Below, piece after piece: positions 35,239 to 43,712 of a stretch of DNA of 64,000 nucleotides. Below the pieces are notes generated by a model. That model saw only the letters and a list, made by a program, of their open reading frames with translations, made no database searches and was not told the DNA's origin. Numbering within the stretch: position 1 is the first letter of the stretch; each line of letters begins with the position of its first letter. This DNA is from Symmachiella dynata. Its GTDB lineage: Bacteria > Planctomycetota > Planctomycetia > Planctomycetales > Planctomycetaceae. The position numbers were made by a program, and so were the translations under genes. The stretch covers positions 7,703,810-7,767,809 of the forward strand of contig NZ_CP036276.1 in NCBI RefSeq assembly GCF_007747995.1. The letters run 5' to 3'.

Positions 35239-36249
35239 ATGACGGAATTGACACCGGCACCAGGCCCCCGACCAGGGCCGCGCCCCCAATCGTTTCAAGC
35301 CCCTCAAGGGGACTTGACGCTGTTGGCGGGGACCGGAAATCCGCAATTGGCAGCGAAAATCGCTGCGGAGTTGGGTGTGCAACTGCTCCCCTCCGAAGCG
35401 CCGCGGTTCAGCGAGGGGAACGTCTTTGTCCGCGTGCTTGAGAACGTCCGCGGTCGCGATGTGTACGTCATTCAAGGCGTCCACCTGCCGGTCAATGACA
35501 ACTTTATGGAATTGCTGTTTTGGATCGACGCACTCAAACGAGCCAGCGCGCAGCAAGTGACCGCCGTGATTCCCTTTTTCAGCTACTCCAAAGGGGATAA
35601 AAAAGACGAACCGCGTGTCTCGATCCGCGCACGCGTTTGCGCCGACGCTTTGGAAGTCGCCGGCTGCGACCGGGTGTTGACGATGGATTTGCACAGCCCG
35701 CAAATCCAAGGATTCTTTGGCATCCCCGTCGATCATCTCTACGGCCGGCATGTCATCTGCGATCATATCCAAAAACTGAACATCCCGGATCTCGTCGTCT
35801 GTAGCCCCGACATTGGATTCGCCAAAGATGCTGCCGCCTATGCCGACTTACTCGGCACGCCGGTCGTGATCGGCAACAAACTCCGCACCGGCCACGATGA
35901 AACCGTCCAGGCGTTGGAAGTGATCGGCGACGTCGAAGACAAAAACGTGCTGCTGGTCGATGACTTTACCATCTCCGGCGGAACGTTGATCGCGATGGCC
36001 GACATTCTCAAACAGCGCGGAGCCAAGGACATCTACGCCGCCGTCACTCACGGCGTGCTCTCCCAGGGAGCAGCGCCGCGCATTGGCAACAGCGTGATTA
36101 AAAAGCTGTTCATGACCGACACGATCGAATATCGACTCGACGAATTTCCCGATAATATCGAAATCATCCCCGTCGCCCCGGTCTTCGCCGAAGCCATCCG
36201 CTCCGTCCACGACCGCACCAGCGTCAGCCAACTGTTTCCGGAAAAATAA
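35239..36249 (+). CDS. prs: Ribose-phosphate pyrophosphokinase (PRPP synthetase)
   Basis: It makes PRPP from ribose 5-phosphate and ATP for nucleotide, His and Trp synthesis in the cytoplasm. From ATG 35239 it has 336 residues, with a short Pro-rich N-terminal extension (PAPGPRPGPRPQ) ahead of the catalytic domain. Recognisable elements are FSEGNVFVRV, ALEVAGCDRVLTMDLHSPQ, IQGFFGIPVDHLYG and the PRPP-binding loop VLLVDDFTISGGTL. The ATP-site segment reads FSYSKGDKKDEPRVSIRAR, whereas the well-studied enzymes have YARQDRK. This fits a divergent branch. It is a single gene behind its own promoter. Confidence 0.92.
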   Translation: MTELTPAPGPRPGPRPQSFQAPQGDLTLLAGTGNPQLAAKIAAELGVQLLPSEAPRFSEGNVFVRVLENVRGRDVYVIQGVHLPVNDNFMELLFWIDALKRASAQQVTAVIPFFSYSKGDKKDEPRVSIRARVCADALEVAGCDRVLTMDLHSPQIQGFFGIPVDHLYGRHVICDHIQKLNIPDLVVCSPDIGFAKDAAAYADLLGTPVVIGNKLRTGHDETVQALEVIGDVEDKNVLLVDDFTISGGTLIAMADILKQRGAKDIYAAVTHGVLSQGAAPRIGNSVIKKLFMTDTIEYRLDEFPDNIEIIPVAPVFAEAIRSVHDRTSVSQLFPEK

Positions 36250-36277
36250 GAGTACCCACTTTCGGTCGCAGGTATTC

Positions 36278-36353
36278 GTAGCCACAGATTAAACACAGAT
36301 CAAACACAGATTCACAGGAGTCAATCCCAAACCGACGGCTTGCCGTCGTGCAC
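36278..36353 (-). repeat. Repeat F, inverted copy
   Basis: gtagccacagattaaacaca at the left and cccaaaccgacggcttgccg with tcgtgcac at the right: the reverse complement of the composite at 22109 and 57642. Confidence 0.75.
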
Positions 36354-36451
36354 AGCGATCCTTGTCCAGCACGGTAACCGAATGATTTGCGACGTAAAAC
36401 AACCGGTAGGGTCGTTTGGTCGCAACTATGATTTTGAAAATAAAAAAAGCC

Positions 36452-36545
36452 ACAGAGGTCACAGAGAACACCGAGGAAAGATGGAATCAGCGGTCATCGT
36501 GGTTGAGAGAACTTCTCTGTGTCCTCTGTGATCTCTGTGGCTAGT
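36452..36545. repeat. Family H inverted pair (CACAGAGGTCACAGAG type)
   Basis: The left arm gccacagaggtcacagagaa and the right arm ctctgtgatctctgtggcta are inverted copies around ~45 unique bases. Related arms occur at 16926 and, in a CACGGAGG version, at 50117 and 50376. Confidence 0.7.
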
Positions 36546-36924
36546 ATTTTCCTGCAAGACCAAGTGGTCGCAAAAAACGCAGAAGCTTGCCACAGACAGT
36601 TCCGCCATGTTTTATGCGTCTGCATAAACTTCTGATATCGATTTCGTGTGTTTCGTTGCTTTCGTGGTTCCTTTTCGAAGGTGATAATTTGCACAATAAA
36701 CCCAACTTTGCAATGTGAAGGGCACGGATGAATACAGTTGAGAAAGAACAGCAGAGCGTCGCTGTGATATGAATCGGCTCTCAATCGTTCCTCCAGTTTG
36801 CTCAACAGATATCTGTGCTTTCGCTGTGGCTTATTGAAATCACGGCCAAGCCGTGTTGAATTTTCCAGGCTCCGGCAGCACCATTCGTTTTTATTCGCCC
36901 TGTTTTATTGAATCCGCACCTCCG

Positions 36925-39558
36925 ATGGCCGCATCCAAAACGACTGCTCCCAAAAGCGACGCAAAAAAACTGACGCCGATGATGCAGCGGTACTTGGAGG
37001 TCAAAGCGGAGTACCCCGATTCGTTGCTGCTGTTTCGGATGGGCGATTTTTATGAACTGTTTTATGAGGATGCCGAATCCGCTGCGCGGGTTTTGAATCT
37101 TACGCTGACCAGCCGGGACAAATCTTCCGCTAATCCGGTGCCGATGGCCGGGTTTCCCTACCACGCGCTGGACGGTTATCTTCACAAATTGATTCAAGCC
37201 GGTTTTCGCGCATCAGTCTGCGAACAGGTCGAAGACCCTAAACAGGCCAAAGGGTTGGTCCGCCGCGAGGTCACACGCGTCGTTACCCCCGGCACACTGA
37301 CCGAAGACGCACTGCTCGATCCGCGGCAACACAACTTTTTGGCCACGATCTTTCCCACCAAAACAGCGGTCGGCATCGCGTGGCTGGAACTCTCCACCGG
37401 ACGCTTTGTCACAGCCGATTTAGCACCGGCGCATCTGGGCGACGAACTGGCGCGGTTGCAACCTTCGGAATGTCTCGTCCCCAGCGGCCAACGTCCCGAT
37501 TGGTTGGAAGAGACCCTCAGTTTTGCCGACGGGATGCTGATCGGCGAACGTCCGCCCTGGAGTTTCGCAGCTGACAATGCCGGGCAAACATTACTCAAAC
37601 ACTTCGGCACAACGACGCTGGAAGGTTTCGACGTCGATATCACCTCCCCCGGTGTGGCTGCCGCCGGCGCGCTGTTGGAGTATGTGCAGGAGACGCAAAA
37701 AAGCTCGTTGGATCATATTACGCGGCTGGAACCGTATCGTCGCGGCACGAATTTGATCATCGACGAAGCAACCCGCCGCAGCTTGGAACTGACGCAAACA
37801 CTCCGCGACGGCGCTCGGGACGGCAGCTTGCTCTCGGTGATCGACGAAACCGTTTCGCCCATGGGCGCGCGGCTTTTGTCAGATTGGCTGTCCAATCCGC
37901 TCACCGACCCGGTGCCTATCAATCGGCGACTCGATGCAATCGAGGAGTTGCTGCCCGATGCGGTACTTTGCCGCGATGTCCGCGACTGTTTGAAACAAAC
38001 CTACGACCTGCAGCGGCTGACCGCCCGCATTGCCACCGGCCGCGCCAGTCCGCGGGATCTCGGATTTCTCGCCGCGACGTTGGCGCTGTTACCGAAATTC
38101 AAAGCCAAACTGGCCGGGCGCAGCAGTGACTTGTTGCGCGAGCTGGAAACCAACCTCGACCTGTGCGCCGACATCCGCGCCGATATCGACAACACGCTCG
38201 TGGATGAACCGCCGCTGAACTACACCGACGGGGGGCTGATTCGTGTTGGTTATCATGAAAAACTGGATGAACTCCGTGACCTGGCCCGCGGCGGCAAGGA
38301 ATGGATCGCCCGTTATCAAGCGGCCGAAGCGGAACGGATCGGCATTCCGAATCTGAAGGTCGGTTTCAACAAGGTTTTTGGGTATTACCTGGAAGTCACC
38401 GCCGCCAACGCCGACAAAGTGCCGGCGGAGTACATTCGCAAACAGACACTCAAAAACCAAGAACGGTATATCACCCCCGCACTGAAAGAGCACGAAGAGA
38501 AAGTGCTCACGGCGGAACATCAGGCCAATGCCTTGGAACAGGAGTTGTTCTCAGCCCTGCGGGAATCGGTCCGCGGACACGTGGCCCGCCTACAAACCAC
38601 GGCTGAGATTTTGGCTCAGATCGACGTGCTGACGGCATTGTCCGTGTTAGCGGTGGGTAACGATTATTGCCGGCCACAACTGACCGACGATCCGCTGCTC
38701 GATATCCGTGACGGCCGGCATCCGGTGTTGGATCGTCTGCAGCCGACCGGGCAATTCGTCCCCAACGACGTGTTGCTTGATCCGGAAAACTGCATGGTGC
38801 AGTTGATCACCGGCCCGAACATGGCGGGAAAGAGTACCTACATCCGCCAAGCGGCGCTGCTGACGATCATGGCGCAGATGGGTTCATTCGTCCCGGCCAA
38901 TGCCGCCACGATCGGCATTGCCGACCGCATCTTCGCGCGGGTCGGGGCTAGCGACGAATTGGGCCGCGGGCAAAGTACGTTTATGGTCGAAATGACCGAG
39001 ACCGCCCGCATTCTCAACGCCGCCACCGAGCGGAGCGTGGTGATCCTGGATGAAATCGGCCGTGGAACGAGCACTTACGACGGTATTTCGCTGGCTTGGG
39101 CAATCACCGAGTTTTTACACGACATCATCGCTTGCCGCACATTGTTCGCCACACATTACCACGAGCTGACCGAACTGAGCAAAACGCTTTCAGCCACCAG
39201 CAACTGGAATGTGTCGGTGCACGAGGATGACGATGGGATTGTGTTTTTGCACAAGATCGTCGAAGGCTCGGCGGATAAAAGTTACGGCATCCACGTCGCC
39301 CGCTTAGCGGGTGTCCCAACCGGCGTGCTGGAACGGGCCGACGTGATTTTATCAACGCTGGAAGCGGACCACGTCGATGAACACGGCCGCACCAAAATCC
39401 CCCGCCGCCACACCGACCGCAACAACCGCCAACTCTCACTCTTCGGCGTCGAACCGCATCCCATGCTAGATTCAATCCGCGACATGGACATCAACACCAT
39501 GACGCCGTTGGCGGCACTGGAGAAATTGCAGCAGATGAAGGATGAGTTGCGGCAGTGA
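36925..39558 (+). CDS. mutS: DNA mismatch repair protein MutS
   Basis: An 877-residue mismatch-recognition ATPase of the post-replicative repair pathway. The N-terminal domain carries the mismatch-contact motif in [11 protein letters not shown] (Phe-x-Glu). Connector, lever and clamp domains follow ([33 protein letters not shown]). The ATPase domain has Walker [10 protein letters not shown], the [14 protein letters not shown] segment and Walker [14 protein letters not shown], then [12 protein letters not shown]. The C-terminus includes a short linker and the terminal helical segment. ATG 36925 ([10 protein letters not shown]) is chosen over the upstream in-frame start. No mutL is present in the window. 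It is a single gene. Confidence 0.97.
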   Translation: MAASKTTAPKSDAKKLTPMMQRYLEVKAEYPDSLLLFRMGDFYELFYEDAESAARVLNLTLTSRDKSSANPVPMAGFPYHALDGYLHKLIQAGFRASVCEQVEDPKQAKGLVRREVTRVVTPGTLTEDALLDPRQHNFLATIFPTKTAVGIAWLELSTGRFVTADLAPAHLGDELARLQPSECLVPSGQRPDWLEETLSFADGMLIGERPPWSFAADNAGQTLLKHFGTTTLEGFDVDITSPGVAAAGALLEYVQETQKSSLDHITRLEPYRRGTNLIIDEATRRSLELTQTLRDGARDGSLLSVIDETVSPMGARLLSDWLSNPLTDPVPINRRLDAIEELLPDAVLCRDVRDCLKQTYDLQRLTARIATGRASPRDLGFLAATLALLPKFKAKLAGRSSDLLRELETNLDLCADIRADIDNTLVDEPPLNYTDGGLIRVGYHEKLDELRDLARGGKEWIARYQAAEAERIGIPNLKVGFNKVFGYYLEVTAANADKVPAEYIRKQTLKNQERYITPALKEHEEKVLTAEHQANALEQELFSALRESVRGHVARLQTTAEILAQIDVLTALSVLAVGNDYCRPQLTDDPLLDIRDGRHPVLDRLQPTGQFVPNDVLLDPENCMVQLITGPNMAGKSTYIRQAALLTIMAQMGSFVPANAATIGIADRIFARVGASDELGRGQSTFMVEMTETARILNAATERSVVILDEIGRGTSTYDGISLAWAITEFLHDIIACRTLFATHYHELTELSKTLSATSNWNVSVHEDDDGIVFLHKIVEGSADKSYGIHVARLAGVPTGVLERADVILSTLEADHVDEHGRTKIPRRHTDRNNRQLSLFGVEPHPMLDSIRDMDINTMTPLAALEKLQQMKDELRQ

Positions 39559-39907
39559 AGGGGGGAGGGGAGTGGCCGGTGGTGAGTGGCCGGTGGCCAG
39601 TAGTTAGTGGCGTGATGATCTTGTTGGAAAAGACCGCCGCGTTTTTTTGGGTCGAAGGCCAAGCACAACATAGCCTAGGGCAACGCCCTAGGTAAGCGTG
39701 ATATGACCGTCAATCATTGGCCGAAGGCCATACACAATTGCCCGTTTGATCATGGCCGTTGGCCAAACAACGTTGGGCCTGTCCGCAGTCCTGGGGCGTT
39801 GCCCCAGGCTAAGGTGGAAAAAAGGCCTTTGGCCAAACATAGGCACGATGTTTGAAAGCGCTTGTTCGCGATCTTGTTTTGGTGACACAGATTCACACAC
39901 GCCCCGC
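39559..39907. repeat. Spacer filled by GGCCAAAGGCC/CCTAGGGC-type palindromes
   Basis: Two 19-base hairpins, cctagggcaacgccctagg (39674-39692) and cctggggcgttgccccagg (39790-39808), lie amid several copies of a ggccgaaggcca / ggccgttggcca motif (39655-39840). The arrangement is roughly mirror-symmetric, suggesting another MITE-like element between the mutS and adk 3' ends. Confidence 0.65.
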
Positions 39908-40537
39908 CTACAACATCTCATGCCCAATTTTGGCGAAGTGTTCATTTTGGACCGGGACGACGACGTTGAGGATCTGTTGCAGCACCTCGGCTGGGGAACC
40001 CATGGCGTTGATTTCGGAGATCATTTCGCTGGGGTAGTGATCCAAGACCGGGTACGTCTCTTGACGGTAAACCTCGAAGCGATGACGGATGACCGTTTCG
40101 TTAGCGTCGTCGGCGCGGTTTTCGCGAATCGCCCGTCGTCGCATGCGGTGCATCATTGCCTCTTCACTGGGGCAGACCAGGTGGATGAGCTTCAAGACGT
40201 TGACGTGCTCGACGATCATCTCGGCCTGTTCGACATTCCGCGGAATGCCGTCGAGCACCAGCAGATCTTCCTCCGGTTTGTAGTCCGACCGGGTCGTGAA
40301 TGCGTCCATGCCCCGCTTCCAAATCCGTACCGTCAGATCGTTGGGCGCCAATTTCCCCTGGGAGCTATATTTATAGATCTCCCGCCCTTCGGGGGAATTC
40401 ATGTGCAGGCCGCGAAAGACATCGCCGCACGACAGATGAAAAAAACCGGGAATTTGCCCGAGAATCGCCCCTTGGGTCCCTTTGCCCGCGCCGGGTGCGC
40501 CGAATAATAAAACCGTGTCGTACCCTTTTGTTGCCAT
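39908..40537 (-). CDS. adk: Adenylate kinase family protein
   Basis: A 209-residue nucleotide monophosphate kinase that interconverts ATP + AMP and 2 ADP. The P-loop is FGAPGAGKGTQG (about 12-23), followed by HLSCGDVFRG and the AMP-binding LDGIPRNVEQAE. The usual DGFPR is changed to DGIPR. The LID is short (RMRRRAIRENRADDANETVIRHR) and has no zinc cysteines. The second of two adjacent ATGs (40537) gives better spacing to GAGG. adk is normally in the ribosomal protein/secY operon; here it stands alone, so it may be a second copy or a relocated gene. Confidence 0.9.
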   Translation of the reverse strand: MATKGYDTVLLFGAPGAGKGTQGAILGQIPGFFHLSCGDVFRGLHMNSPEGREIYKYSSQGKLAPNDLTVRIWKRGMDAFTTRSDYKPEEDLLVLDGIPRNVEQAEMIVEHVNVLKLIHLVCPSEEAMMHRMRRRAIRENRADDANETVIRHRFEVYRQETYPVLDHYPSEMISEINAMGSPAEVLQQILNVVVPVQNEHFAKIGHEML

Positions 40538-40815
40538 CATGGACCTCGCCGTGTGGGTGACTGCGACTGATTGGGGACGGGCTCAGGACCGTCTTGTATT
40601 TGCCGTCGTGCTAATTAATTGGGCAGTCATCGTAATATACGACCTCAGACCGCTCAACACCCATGGCTAGGGGATCGCAACGGAATTACCGATTCGCTGC
40701 GATGAGAAACACCAGGTAAGACGGCTCATGACAGCCCACAACTGCATCCTCTCATTGTGGATTCGCGATTTTTTTGTTCGCACCAACCAACCACCAGGCT
40801 TGCTCGGTCGCTGCT

Positions 40816-41988
40816 TCAACAGCGGCAATAGTTCCCGCCGGGATACCGCCGCACCATGCGTTTCATTTCCAAGACCGTCAATGTCGACAAGATGCGGGAA
40901 TGCTCAATGTCGGCGTGGCGGAGGATTTCATCGATGTGTACCGGCTCCTTGGGTACCAGGCTCAGAATCTGCCGTTCCTGATCGCTGAGCGATAATTCCC
41001 GCGGACTATGGACCTCCTCGGTGGCCGGGGGATCACTTTGTTCCGGTGGTTGAGGCGGCTGTTTGGGAATCGCGACCGGTTCGGTCAAAGGGCCGAGCTC
41101 TTCGAGGATGTCATCGACCGAGGTCACCAGTCGCGCACCGTCGCGAATCAGGTCATGACAACCGCCGCTAGCAGGGGAGTCGATCCGGCCGGGGATGGCG
41201 AAGACTTCGCGGCCCTGCTCCATCGCATGCCGCGCGGTATGCAGCGCACCGCTTTTACGCGAGGCCTCGACGACGATCACCCCCAATGACAATCCGCTGA
41301 TGATGCGATTGCGTTGCGGAAACAATCCCGCCAAAGGTTTTTGTCCTAATGACGATTCGCTGACGACCGCGCCTTGCGCTGCCACTTCACGAGCCAACTC
41401 GACATGCTCGGCCGGGTAGATTTCGTCGACACCTGTGGCGAGCACGGCAATCGTGCGACCGCCGGCTTGTAGAGCGCCGCGATGTGCGAAGCCATCAATG
41501 CCTCGCGCCAAGCCGCTGACAACCGTCATCCCAGCGCGGGCCAACCCACCGGCCAATTTTTCCGCCATTTGCCGCCCGTAAGGGGTACAGCTCCGCGAAC
41601 CGACCATCGCAATGGCCAACGAATCGCGCGGCTCAAACTGCCCCTGGCAATACAGCACCGCCGGCGGATCGGGGATTTCCCGCAGCATATTGGGAAAGTC
41701 GGGGCGGTGCGGCGCTAGCAAGTTCACCCCCCGTTGCCGACAACGCGCAAGGACCAATTGCGCCGCATCGCTACTCCGTGCCTCAAACAGCGCAGCAGCG
41801 ACTTTCGGTCCGATGCCCGGCACAGCACGTAGCATGTCGGGCGGCGCAGCCAACACCTCTCGGGGTGTGCCGAACCGCTCAAGCAGCACTTGCGTGAGCC
41901 GCGGCCCGATTCCCGTTACGAGGCTAAGCCGCAGAGCGTCGAGCAACAGTTCGTCGTCTTGGAGGAGGTCGGTCACGTGGCGACTCAT
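40816..41988 (-). CDS. dprA: DNA-processing protein DprA (Smf)
   Basis: DprA loads RecA onto incoming single-stranded DNA during natural transformation. The 390-residue protein has an N-terminal helix-hairpin-helix region (SLVTGIGPRLTQVLLERFG, LRAVPGIGPKVAAALFE), the Rossmann-like core (AIAMVGSRSCTPYGRQMAE, VSGLARGIDGFAH, VLATGVDEIYPAEH, LFPQRNRIISGLS) and a C-terminal winged-helix (PVHIDEILRHADIEHSRILSTL) after a Pro-rich linker at about residues 305-335. This three-domain form is the longer type. No other competence genes are nearby. Confidence 0.96.
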   Translation of the reverse strand: MSRHVTDLLQDDELLLDALRLSLVTGIGPRLTQVLLERFGTPREVLAAPPDMLRAVPGIGPKVAAALFEARSSDAAQLVLARCRQRGVNLLAPHRPDFPNMLREIPDPPAVLYCQGQFEPRDSLAIAMVGSRSCTPYGRQMAEKLAGGLARAGMTVVSGLARGIDGFAHRGALQAGGRTIAVLATGVDEIYPAEHVELAREVAAQGAVVSESSLGQKPLAGLFPQRNRIISGLSLGVIVVEASRKSGALHTARHAMEQGREVFAIPGRIDSPASGGCHDLIRDGARLVTSVDDILEELGPLTEPVAIPKQPPQPPEQSDPPATEEVHSPRELSLSDQERQILSLVPKEPVHIDEILRHADIEHSRILSTLTVLEMKRMVRRYPGGNYCRC

Positions 41989-42097
41989 TGGAGAAGAACG
42001 CGTGGGGATGAGGCGTATCGTAACACGGGTTTGCGGCGGATTGCCAATAAAATCTCACCCGAACAGCCCGTAGAAAAACCAAGATGATTCGAGAGTC

Positions 42098-42161
42098 GGG
42101 TGCCACTGCTGGCTTGTCCAGCACTGTTTTTCTGGTCATGCCGTTTGCACTGGCGGACAAG
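42098..42161 (-). repeat. Family B double hairpin, left part, split by insertion sequence 2
   Basis: The first hairpin is intact (CACTGCTGG, loop CTTGT, CCAGCACTG). The second hairpin's left arm CACTGGCGG (42148-42156) and loop ACAAG (42157-42161) stop at the insertion. The other arm, CCGCCAGTG, resumes at 43501 after the repeated loop at 43496-43500, and the unit ends at 43515. Confidence 0.88.
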
Positions 42162-43495
42162 CCCACAACTGTCCGGTTATAAGTCGAACAATGATAACTG
42201 TTTATGGTTTTGCAGTATCTGGGATTGAAACTGAATCTCGTTTAACACTGTTTTTATAGGGGTTTTCTCGAAAATTGTGACGCTCAGAATCTGTAAGATT
42301 TCGGACATCGTCCGTTCGATCCGCAATTCTCGGCGGAGGATGGCGACGAGCACATAAGTGCTCACTGCAATCCAGATTTGTGTCCGCACTGCGTTGGGAG
42401 TATTGCCCACAAAGTGTTTGATTCGCAGATGTTGTTTGACCCATTTGAAAAACAGTTCGATGTCCCAACGCCGCCAATACAACTCCACCAAGTCGGCTGC
42501 CGAAAGCAAAAAATGATTGCCAATGAAAACAAAACGGCGGCGCGTCTCGGCATTGAAAAATGTGATGCGACGCAGGCGGTCGGGATACTTCCGAAACGTT
42601 CGGCGGTCTTTGAGCAGAATGATTTGATCGCTCCGCAATCCCGTTGTGCGATCCACGGTTTGCGATCTCTGGCGGCGGTAGGTGAGATTGCTTTTGGCCC
42701 GCACCAGGAAGAACGCTCCCGCTTGATGAAGCCGGTGCAAACGGCCGTAATCGTTGTAGTCGCGATCCATTACGTACAGCGATCCGGCTTCGACGGGCAC
42801 TTCGTCGAGCATCGCGCAGTCGCGAGTTCTTGTGCCCGAAATCCGCAAAAAGCAGGGGATATTGCCTCGCAGGTCGAGCAGCGTGTGCAGTTTGATCGCC
42901 GCTTTGTCGCGCTGCGAAGGAGCCCAAGGAAACAACGTCAGCGAAAGATTGAGAACCGTGGCGTCCAACGCGTAGGCAGCGGTTTGCAACTCGCTGGGCA
43001 ACGGGTCGGCGGCGTACAGTTGCCGCGCCCGGTCGATCAAAGCTAATCCCAAGTCCTGCCAGATCCGCCAATCTCTGAGGCGATTGGCATCGGCCAACGT
43101 GCTGCGTTTGATAGGCCCGCGAAACCCGGCATGAAACAGTTTCGACTGTACTGCGGTGAGGCAGATTTCGATATCGCGCAAACTTTCCCGCGCGGTCAAT
43201 TGCGCAAACATCATGGCCAAAAACTGATCGCGACACGACAACGCACGAACACGTTTGTTGCCGTGATAGCGTCGCACGCAATTGTCCAATATCCGTCGCG
43301 GAAGAAACGCCAACAGTTGTGGAAACACCATCTGACCTTCGAACATTACGCGGCTCCTTTTTGCCAGAGAGAACAAAAAGGATGGCGACATCACCCCCGC
43401 GAGTTGAAGTCGTGCGCGCCTGAAAATTGCCGAAAGTGTTGAATTTCATAGAGAGTTACGACAAGAACCGAAGAATTAAACCGGACAGTTGTGGG
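42162..43495 (-). mobile_element. IS4-family insertion sequence 2 (complete, 1334 bases)
   Basis: The transposase-start end (reverse complement of the right edge) reads CCCACAACTGTCCGGTTTAA; the other end reads CCCACAACTGTCCGGTTATA. The direct duplication ACAAG flanks both sides. Removing the element and one ACAAG restores a repeat nearly identical to the reverse complement of 48832-48911. Gene and ends appear intact. Confidence 0.9.
42177..43346 (-). CDS. IS4-family transposase with DUF4372-type N-terminus
   Basis: A 389-residue transposase. The N-terminal RALSCRDQFLAMMFAQLTAR and ESLRDIEICL are the DUF4372 signature. Catalytic aspartates lie in YALDATVLNL and YVMDRDYNDY, and the YREK signature is complete in LYWRRWDIELFFKWVKQ. 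ATG 43346 is preceded by AGGAG; an upstream in-frame start at 43394 is less likely. Its protein sequence is clearly different from that of insertion sequence 1, yet the terminal repeats share CCCA and CTGTxCGG. Confidence 0.93.
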   Translation of the reverse strand: MFEGQMVFPQLLAFLPRRILDNCVRRYHGNKRVRALSCRDQFLAMMFAQLTARESLRDIEICLTAVQSKLFHAGFRGPIKRSTLADANRLRDWRIWQDLGLALIDRARQLYAADPLPSELQTAAYALDATVLNLSLTLFPWAPSQRDKAAIKLHTLLDLRGNIPCFLRISGTRTRDCAMLDEVPVEAGSLYVMDRDYNDYGRLHRLHQAGAFFLVRAKSNLTYRRQRSQTVDRTTGLRSDQIILLKDRRTFRKYPDRLRRITFFNAETRRRFVFIGNHFLLSAADLVELYWRRWDIELFFKWVKQHLRIKHFVGNTPNAVRTQIWIAVSTYVLVAILRRELRIERTMSEILQILSVTIFEKTPIKTVLNEIQFQSQILQNHKQLSLFDL

Positions 43496-43712
43496 ACAAG
43501 CCGCCAGTGGCACCCTTTTTCAATTGACTTTAACGAGCGGCTCAATTCACTAAGTCGTTCGTCGGCAATAGCCGCAATGCAGAGAAAACGTCCTAACATT
43601 GACGCACGTAGGTTTGAGAGTCGATAATAAAAAGTTGTGCATTCTTTGCACCTCGACAATCCCCGCGCCCACCCCCAAACCTCTGCACTCCTACTTCAAA
43701 CCCGACCAAAGC

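Larger units (their letters stand above)
36250..36924. other. Long spacer with repeat F and CACAGAG-type repeat
   Basis: A 675-base gap before mutS. It holds inverted repeat F (36278-36353) and an inverted pair at 36452-36545. The stretch 36550-36900 is unique; no coding frame there has a ribosome site or recognisable content. Confidence 0.5.

Noticed and set aside
42202..43449. Second long minus-strand frame overlapping the transposase of insertion sequence 2
   Set aside because: It covers the same bases in another frame, is Ser/Arg/His-rich in a way typical of out-of-frame translation, and shows no domain.
43524..43547. Possible promoter TTGACT-N17-TCACTA before the PSD1 gene
   Set aside because: The -10 match is poor (two or three of six), so I do not list it.
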